64,000 bases of DNA from assembly GCF_009498525.1 (NCBI RefSeq), contig NZ_QSNT01000005.1:64718-128717 (forward strand), given 5' to 3'. The translations under genes were made by a program, and so were the position numbers. The notes under the pieces were generated by a model, which was not told the DNA's origin, did no database searches, and was given only the letters and a program-made list of their open reading frames with translations. Source of the DNA: Rhizobium sp. ICMP 5592 (GTDB taxonomy: Bacteria; Pseudomonadota; Alphaproteobacteria; Rhizobiales; Rhizobiaceae). Of this stretch, positions 58,747-64,000 are shown piece by piece (within the stretch, counting starts at the first letter, position 1; every line of letters starts with the position of its first letter).

Positions 58747-59637
58747 ATCCTTACCGCCTTCCGCGAGTAATCTCGCCTCATGCAACAAGGCCGAGACGAG
58801 CGGAGTAAACGGCTCGCGATGGGTGGCGACCAGACCGACGAGATGTTCGGCATCCGGATCCGTGATCGGTATCTTGTGAATATCGGCAGGGAAACCGAAG
58901 GAATCGGCGATATTCTTCGGCATGATGCTCGCCCAGCGCCCGGTCTGGACATGGGAGAACAGCACGATCATCGAATTGGACTCCAGCGTCGGACGGGCCG
59001 TCGCGCCGGCTTCGGCAAGATGCCGGTTGATGATGCGGCGGTTCTGCATGTCTGCGGTCAATAGACAAAGCCGAAGATCGCCCACTTCCTTCCAGGTCAC
59101 GGTGGCGCGCTCGGAGAGCGGACTGCCCGCCGCCGTGATCAGATGGTAGCGCTCGGCATAAAGCGGCACGCTGGTGACGCGGCCGAGCGGCTCGTTTTCC
59201 AGATAAGTGATGCCAGCATCGATCTCGAGATTTTCGAGCAGGCTCAGCACCTGCAGCGAATTGCGCGAGATGATGGAAAAGGTGACGTCGGGATGCCGCT
59301 CCTGAAAGGGCGCGGTGATCTTCGGCACCATGGCGAGCGCCGTCGGGATGGCCGCGATGCGGATATGGCCGGCAAGGCCCTTATGCGCCGCTCGCATCTC
59401 CTCGCGCATCGTCCTGGCATCGCCGACGATCCGCCGCGCCCACTCCAACACCCGCTGCCCTTCCGGCGTCAGCCCCTGGAAGCGCGAGCCGCGGCTGACG
59501 AGCATGACCCCGAGCTGATCCTCCAGCTGCCTGATCGCCGCCGACAAGGTCGGCTGCGTCACCCCGCATTCCTCCGCGGCACGGCCGAAATGCTTCTGGT
59601 TGGCAAGCGCGATAAAGAATTCCAGCTTGTCGATCAT
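58741..59637 (-). CDS. LysR-type regulator, probable activator of the fds operon
   Basis: A 298-residue LTTR. The winged HTH is MIDKLEFFIALANQKHFGRAAEECGVTQPTLSAAIRQLEDQLGVMLVSRGSRFQGLTPEG. The C-terminal inducer domain is periplasmic-binding-protein-like. GGAGAG lies five bases upstream. It lies upstream of fdsG on the same strand, with a T-N11-A motif across its own stop codon. In Ralstonia eutropha the fds operon is controlled by the LysR-type FdsR, so a formate-responsive role is likely but not shown here. Confidence 0.9.
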   Translation of the reverse strand: MIDKLEFFIALANQKHFGRAAEECGVTQPTLSAAIRQLEDQLGVMLVSRGSRFQGLTPEGQRVLEWARRIVGDARTMREEMRAAHKGLAGHIRIAAIPTALAMVPKITAPFQERHPDVTFSIISRNSLQVLSLLENLEIDAGITYLENEPLGRVTSVPLYAERYHLITAAGSPLSERATVTWKEVGDLRLCLLTADMQNRRIINRHLAEAGATARPTLESNSMIVLFSHVQTGRWASIMPKNIADSFGFPADIHKIPITDPDAEHLVGLVATHREPFTPLVSALLHEARLLAEGGKDR

Positions 59638-59713
59638 TCAACTCTCCCCAACCAAGAGAGTTAGACGGGGTGAAGCATGAGCGCAAGATTGCATCAATGG
59701 CGATGAATTTCTC

Positions 59714-60679
59714 TTACTCCACCGCCTCAAACTGGAGACGATAGCTGGAAGGCGACAACCCCACCATTCCGCGAAAATGATTTCGCAAGGTCGTGGCCGC
59801 CCCGAAACCGACCTGCTGTGCAATCATCTCCACGGACAGATTGGTTTCTTCCAGCAACTCTCTTGCTCTCGCGATACGTTCGGTGATGACCCATATCCCC
59901 GGAGCAAGGCCGGTCGCATCACGCATATGACGATGAATGCCTCTGACACTCATACCCGCCTCAGCCGCCATTCTCTCGATCGGCCATGGCTCGGCCAATC
60001 TTGAGCGGATAGTATCCAGTAAAACACCGATCCGGGTTCCTGCGCGGGCCGCTATCGGGCGTTCGATGAATTGCGCCTGCCCTCCCTCGCGATGAGTCGG
60101 GATCACGAGACGGCGTGCAACACGATTGGCGGCTTTTGCGCCGAAATCCTTGCGAACCACATGCAGACAAAGATCGAGGCCGGCGGCACTTCCCGCCGAT
60201 GTGAGAAGCAAATCCTCATCGACATAGAGAACATCGGGCTCGACCGTGATGCGAGGATAGGCGTCGGCCAGCTTCTCGACGTGATGCCAATGCGTCGTCG
60301 CGCGCTTACCATCCAGAAGGCCGGTCGCAGCAAGGACGAATGCTCCGCCGCATACGCCGACCAGCCGGCATCCGCGCGCATGCGCCTTGCGCAGAGCATC
60401 GGCAATATCCTGCGGCACCGGCTCAAACGGCCCTCGCCAGCCCGGAACGACGATTGTCGAGGCTGCCTCCAACAGCTCCAATCCGCCATCGGCCTGAACG
60501 CGAACGCCACCCAGACCGCGCACCGGCTCGGACGGGCTGGCGGCGATGACGCTACGATACCAGTCCTCTCCCATCTCCGGGCGCGACTGGCAGAACACCT
60601 CCACAGCGCAGCCGAATTCAAACGTGCAAAGCCCGTCATAGGCAAGAATTGCAACAAGATGCGGTATCGAGTTTGGCAT
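59714..60679 (-). CDS. ftrA: FtrA/GlxA-type AraC-family regulator
   Basis: A 321-residue regulator with an N-terminal DJ-1/PfpI-like domain (LVAILAYDGLCTFEFGCAVEVF, ARGCRLVGVCGGAFVLAATGLLDGKRATTHW) and a C-terminal AraC HTH (PIERMAAEAGMSVRGIHRHMRDATGLAPGIWVITERIARARELL and EMIAQQVGFGAATTLRNHFRGMVGLSPSSYR). This matches FtrA/GlxA proteins. The ligand is unknown. It is divergent from the GST gene across about 117 bp and follows LysR on the same strand. Confidence 0.88.
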   Translation of the reverse strand: MPNSIPHLVAILAYDGLCTFEFGCAVEVFCQSRPEMGEDWYRSVIAASPSEPVRGLGGVRVQADGGLELLEAASTIVVPGWRGPFEPVPQDIADALRKAHARGCRLVGVCGGAFVLAATGLLDGKRATTHWHHVEKLADAYPRITVEPDVLYVDEDLLLTSAGSAAGLDLCLHVVRKDFGAKAANRVARRLVIPTHREGGQAQFIERPIAARAGTRIGVLLDTIRSRLAEPWPIERMAAEAGMSVRGIHRHMRDATGLAPGIWVITERIARARELLEETNLSVEMIAQQVGFGAATTLRNHFRGMVGLSPSSYRLQFEAVE

Positions 60680-60796
60680 GATCAGAACGATAATGGCCGA
60701 TCATGCCACTGGCAAGCAGCATCCCTTTGCGGGCATCCTATGCTATAGGTCCCGGATATCCGGAATAGCGCTCAAGACCACGTGAAAGGAACCACC

Positions 60797-61411
60797 TTGC
60801 GTCTGATCGGAATGCTGGATTCTCCCTATGTTCGTCGTGTCGCCATCTCGCTCAAGGTTATGGCGCTGCCGTTCGAGCATCAATCCCTGTCGGTCTTCCG
60901 AGACTTCGACGCCTTCGCCAAGATTAACCCCATCGTCAAAGCGCCGACGCTTGTTACCGACGATGGAAGCGTCCTGCTGGATTCGACACTGATCCTTGAA
61001 TATCTGGAACGCCTGGCGGCGCCCGAACGGCGGCTCACACCGCTGGATCTCGCCGATCATATCCGCTCGCAACGAGCCATTGGCCTCGCCCTGGCGGCCT
61101 GCGAGAAAACCGTTCAGATCGTCTACGAATTCAATCTGCGACCTGTCGAAAAGCAGCATCAGGCCTGGGTCGATCGTGTGAAGGGGCAATTGTCGGCGGC
61201 ATATGATCTGCTCGAAGCCGAGTTCACCGATGTCGAGAGCTGGCGCCTCGGGTCTCGGCCCCTTCAGGCTGACATTACCACCGCTGTTGCGTGGCGTTTC
61301 ACGCAAGATGCTCTGCCACAATTCATATCGGCAACCAGCTATCCTGCCCTGTCCGCTCTTTCGCAAAGAGCCGAAGCACTGCCCGAATTCATTGCGCTAT
61401 CCCCGGACTAG
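60797..61411 (+). CDS. Glutathione S-transferase
   Basis: A 204-residue cytosolic GST. The N-terminal thioredoxin-like domain reads RLIGMLDSPYVRRVAISLKVMALPFEHQSLSVFRDFDAFAKINPIVKAPTLVTDDGSVLLDSTLILEYLERL, with the catalytic Ser/Tyr region near SPYVRR and the GSH-binding cis-Pro in KAPTLV and Asp-Ser in LLDST. The helical C domain follows. The start is probably the TTG at 60797, which has AAAGGA six bases upstream; a GTG at 60782 would add five residues. It is divergent from the FtrA-like regulator. Confidence 0.87.
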   Translation: MRLIGMLDSPYVRRVAISLKVMALPFEHQSLSVFRDFDAFAKINPIVKAPTLVTDDGSVLLDSTLILEYLERLAAPERRLTPLDLADHIRSQRAIGLALAACEKTVQIVYEFNLRPVEKQHQAWVDRVKGQLSAAYDLLEAEFTDVESWRLGSRPLQADITTAVAWRFTQDALPQFISATSYPALSALSQRAEALPEFIALSPD

Positions 61412-61425
61412 ACCGGGAATTTCGA

Positions 61426-61773
61426 TCATGGGTGAGGATCGGGAAATCCATGGCGTTCGGAAAGTGCGGCAAGGATCTTGTCCTTGTCGGATATGAATGC
61501 TTTCCCTTGAAACAGGCCGGTTTGATGTTGCGAGGTTTCACCGTCCGCCAGCACCAGCAGCGGTAGAGACTGATTTTCCTCCCCGACCACGGCAATGACG
61601 GGAAGCCGTGGCCGTGGCCATGCAATCCGCTCGACATCAAGCCGTTGTGCCAACGCAGGGAGTGACGCCAGAACCCCTTCCATCAAGGCGCAGTGCCAGC
61701 AATAGAAGCGCCGGCCGGGATAAGCGGGGTCCTCAAAATCGGGGCGCAGTAAAAAGAGTTTATCGCGGGTCAT
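61426..61773 (-). CDS. DUF3088 family protein with CxxC motif
   Basis: A 115-residue protein. DKLFLLRPDFEDPAYPGRRFYCWHCALMEGVLASLP contains a CxxC (YCWHC) in a thioredoxin-like setting, and PVIAVVGEENQSLPLLVLADGE follows. This matches the DUF3088 family of unknown function; a redox role is inference. The ATG at 61773 has GGAG six bases upstream; an in-frame ATG at 61785 is four codons earlier. It is convergent with the GST gene, 14 bp apart. Confidence 0.82.
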   Translation of the reverse strand: MTRDKLFLLRPDFEDPAYPGRRFYCWHCALMEGVLASLPALAQRLDVERIAWPRPRLPVIAVVGEENQSLPLLVLADGETSQHQTGLFQGKAFISDKDKILAALSERHGFPDPHP

Positions 61774-61915
61774 CGCCGGCTCCATCGCTCTCGAACACCA
61801 TGCACAAACGATGGAAAATCCAAGCCAATCCGCACGATTCGGAAACCATCGCTCATGACAACGGCCGCTTTATAAACGTTGCCCAGCCATCGGCAAGCAT
61901 CTCCGGCTGCCACGA

Positions 61916-62254
61916 TCAGGAATCGAAGCCGCAGAAAACCTCGCGCAACGATTCAACCACGTCGCTGATTTCCGAACCGGCGACGGCGTAATAGACGAGC
62001 CGGCCCTCGCGGCGTGTTTCGACGAGCTTCTCCAGCCGCAGCCGCGCCAGATGCTGCGACACCACCGCCTGCTGCAGACCGAGTATAGCCTCGATCTCCA
62101 TCACGGTCTTTTCCTGCTTGGCCAAGAGGAAGAGAATGATCAGGCGCGTCTCGTGCGACAGAGCCTTCAACAAAACGCTCGCCCGTCTGGCCTTCGCGTT
62201 CAGTTCTTCAACACTATGCTCCGTAATACCGCCAGGCGGTGGAGACAACGACAT
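61916..62254 (-). CDS. ArsR/SmtB-family repressor
   Basis: A 112-residue winged-helix repressor. ARRASVLLKALSHETRLIILFLLAKQEKTVMEIEAILGLQQAVVSQHLARLRLEKLVETRREGRLVYYAVAG is the ArsR HTH and wing. The canonical metal-site cysteine pair (ELCVCDL) is missing; only one Cys remains, near the C terminus. The ligand is therefore not obviously a soft metal. AGAGG lies seven bases before the ATG at 62254. It lies downstream of the SDR gene on the same strand. Confidence 0.88.
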   Translation of the reverse strand: MSLSPPPGGITEHSVEELNAKARRASVLLKALSHETRLIILFLLAKQEKTVMEIEAILGLQQAVVSQHLARLRLEKLVETRREGRLVYYAVAGSEISDVVESLREVFCGFDS

Positions 62255-62356
62255 AGGACAGCCTCTGGCGACAAATTCGCATACAGATATGCGTATAATA
62301 TTATGAATAGGGTGCTCGTTCAAAAAATGGCGGAGCACCAAAAAAGGTCCATTTTA

Positions 62357-63127
62357 TCAGCAGATAAGCTGCCCGCCATTAATCTCAACCACCTGTCCGG
62401 TGATGTAGCCGGATAAATTCGGCGCCGCCAGGAAAAGATAGGTGGGGGCGCAATCCTCCGCCGTGCCCAGGCGTTGCAGCGGAATAGACCGGCGTGTCTG
62501 CTCCAGCTTTTCCTTCGAGGAGTAGCGCTCATGGAAATCGGTGGCGATGGTTCCCGGCGACACGCAGTTCACCCGGATACCGTCCGGCGCCAGCTCCCGC
62601 GCTAGCGCCTTCGAATAGGTGGCGACGAAAGCCTTGGAAGCGGAGTAGATCGCCGATCCCGGACTGCCGCCAGTGAGCGCCGAGATTGATACTGTATTGA
62701 CGATCGCCGCCTGCCCCGCCTTCCTGAGCTGCGGCAGCAAGGCCCTTGTCACCTCCACGACCGAGGTCTGGTTGAGCTGGACGATCCGGCCATATTGCTC
62801 GTCGGTCAATTCACCGGCGGGAAAGCGGCCGAGCATGGTGCCGGCATTGTTGACCAGCACGTCGATACGGTCGAACACGCCAGCAGCGGCAGCGGCGAAA
62901 TCCTTCGTGCCGCTCTCGCTGCTAAAGTCGCCCGGAATGAGAAAAGCGCGGCGGTCCAGTTCGGCCTCCAGCAGAAAATCCGGCAGCTCCCGGCTGCCCT
63001 CGCGCCCGACATGGACGAGCACGCGCGCGCTGCAATCGAGAAACTGCCGCGCCACCTCCAGCCCGATGCCGCGCCCCGCGCCGGTGATCACGACGTTGCG
63101 ATTTTCGAATAGCTTCGGATGAAACAT
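62357..63127 (-). CDS. Short-chain dehydrogenase/reductase (SDR)
   Basis: A 256-residue classical SDR. The cofactor motif TGAGRGIG is at residues about 15-22, NNAG at about 93-96, and the catalytic triad is Ser in NTVSISA and YSASK (Tyr and Lys). IRVNCVSPGTIATDF and SGYITGQVVEINGG are conserved late blocks. The lack of an acidic residue after the first strand and the nearby Arg suggest NADP, but the substrate is unknown. It is divergent from the DeoR-type gene and upstream of the ArsR repressor. Confidence 0.9.
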   Translation of the reverse strand: MFHPKLFENRNVVITGAGRGIGLEVARQFLDCSARVLVHVGREGSRELPDFLLEAELDRRAFLIPGDFSSESGTKDFAAAAAGVFDRIDVLVNNAGTMLGRFPAGELTDEQYGRIVQLNQTSVVEVTRALLPQLRKAGQAAIVNTVSISALTGGSPGSAIYSASKAFVATYSKALARELAPDGIRVNCVSPGTIATDFHERYSSKEKLEQTRRSIPLQRLGTAEDCAPTYLFLAAPNLSGYITGQVVEINGGQLIC

Positions 63128-63225
63128 GATGACCCTCTCAAATCGCAGAATCCGCGCACCGACAATTGCGGAATTTTCACTTTATCATATGATGATGAAA
63201 AAACGAAAGAAAGGGAGCGCAGATT

Positions 63226-63999
63226 ATGTTCCTATCGGGACGGCAAACAGAGATTCTGGAAATCGCCAAGGCTGAGGGGCGCGTGCTGGTCGAGGAACTG
63301 GCGTCGCGCTTTTCCGTGACGCCACAGACCATCCGCAAGGACCTGAACGATCTCTGCGACGGCCGCGTTCTATCGCGGGTCCATGGCGGTGCGATCTTCC
63401 CGGGTGGCACGGAAAACGTCAAATATGAAGCGCGCCGCTCCATCGCCGCCCCGGAAAAGCAGGCGATCGGCCGGGCCGCCGCCGGGCTCATCCCCAATAA
63501 CAGCTCGCTTTTCATCAATATCGGCACCACGACGGAGGCGGTCGGCGAAGCCCTTCTCGGCCATCACGAACTGATGGTTATCACCAATAATATCAATGTT
63601 GCCAACAAGTTGCGGATTTTCCCGTCGATCGAGGTCGTCATCGCCGGCGGCGTCGTGCGCGGCTCGGATGGCGGCATCGTCGGCGAAGCGGCGGTCGATT
63701 TCATCCGGCAATTCAAGGTGGACTACGCCGTCATCGGCACCTCCGCCATCGACGCCGACGGCGCGCTTCTCGATTTCGATTTTCGCGAAGTGAAAGTGGC
63801 GCAGGCGATCATCGCCAATGCCCGCCATGTCATCCTGGTGGCCGACAGCACCAAGTTCGAACGCACCGCCCCGGTACGCATCGGCCATCTGTCGCAGGTC
63901 CACACCTTCGTCACCGACGAATGTCGTGTCGAATCCGTGCGTGTCGCCGCCGCCGAACACGGCGTTCGCCTGGTCGAAACCGCACGCCGGCAGAGTTGA
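63226..63999 (+). CDS. DeoR/GlpR-type transcriptional regulator
   Basis: A 257-residue regulator. The N-terminal HTH is SGRQTEILEIAKAEGRVLVEELASRFSVTPQTIRKDLNDLCDGRVLSRVHGGAIFP. The C-terminal sugar-phosphate sensor (DeoR_C) has FINIGTTTEAVGEALLGHHELMVITNNINVANKL and VIAGGVVRGSDGGIVGEAA. It resembles GlpR repressors of glycerol-3-phosphate use, but no glp gene is visible because the window ends at its stop. GGGAG lies upstream. A 10-bp palindrome (ATCATATGAT, 63184-63193) lies about 35 bp before the ATG and could be an operator. Confidence 0.88.
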   Translation: MFLSGRQTEILEIAKAEGRVLVEELASRFSVTPQTIRKDLNDLCDGRVLSRVHGGAIFPGGTENVKYEARRSIAAPEKQAIGRAAAGLIPNNSSLFINIGTTTEAVGEALLGHHELMVITNNINVANKLRIFPSIEVVIAGGVVRGSDGGIVGEAAVDFIRQFKVDYAVIGTSAIDADGALLDFDFREVKVAQAIIANARHVILVADSTKFERTAPVRIGHLSQVHTFVTDECRVESVRVAAAEHGVRLVETARRQS

Positions 64000-64000
64000 C

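Overview
The window is GC-rich chromosomal DNA from an alphaproteobacterium, most likely Rhizobium or a close relative in the Rhizobiaceae. The evidence is a Shemin-type 5-aminolevulinate synthase (hemA), an aerobic CobS/CobT cobaltochelatase pair, an NAD-dependent FdsGBA formate dehydrogenase, alphaproteobacterial DUF2125 and DUF3108 proteins, and palindromic mosaic repeats (CCTTCTCCCC...GGGGAGAAGG) like those known from rhizobial intergenic regions. Most of it is core genome. No prophage, insertion sequence, integrase or CRISPR array is visible.

0-15 kb: a ChaC-type gamma-glutamylcyclotransferase, a DUF2125 protein, the hisC-tyrC aromatic amino-acid pair, a methyltransferase divergent from gloB, a cupin, a secreted esterase, a DMT exporter, a DUF3108 protein, rpmB with a near-consensus promoter, a queuosine-precursor transporter with a candidate preQ1-I-like pseudoknot over its start codon, a phytase-like lipoprotein, and cobS-cobT next to a J-domain protein.

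15-31 kb: bolA, then the overlapping aroK-aroB-CorC-like operon, a 55-residue membrane microprotein before xerD, accA, a YkuD L,D-transpeptidase overlapping a TusA-like gene, a D,D-carboxypeptidase with a His-rich CobW-family GTPase, an M20 amidohydrolase, tRNA-Arg(CCT) followed by a short run of small accessory-looking genes, and dxr.

30-46 kb: a lipoprotein alginate lyase, a serine/threonine dehydratase-like enzyme, hemA, a form II coxS-coxL-coxM molybdenum hydroxylase operon, a glycine-zipper lipoprotein, and the tamA-tamB outer-membrane biogenesis pair.

45-64 kb: catabolism and regulation. An Lrp-type regulator diverges from arginase-ornithine aminotransferase, with tandem 22-bp-phased repeats between them. 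After an orphan CheW comes a formate module: LysR regulator, fdsGBA, fdhD, fdsD, and an oxalate/formate-type MFS transporter. The LysR-fdsG gap holds a T-N11-A motif over the regulator's stop codon and a perfect 24-bp palindrome. The end carries an FtrA-like regulator, a GST, a DUF3088 protein, an ArsR repressor, an SDR and a DeoR/GlpR-type regulator.

The most interesting signals are regulatory DNA and RNA rather than a new multigene system: the pseudoknot before the queuosine transporter, the palindrome and LysR box of the formate operon, and the phased repeats before arginase.
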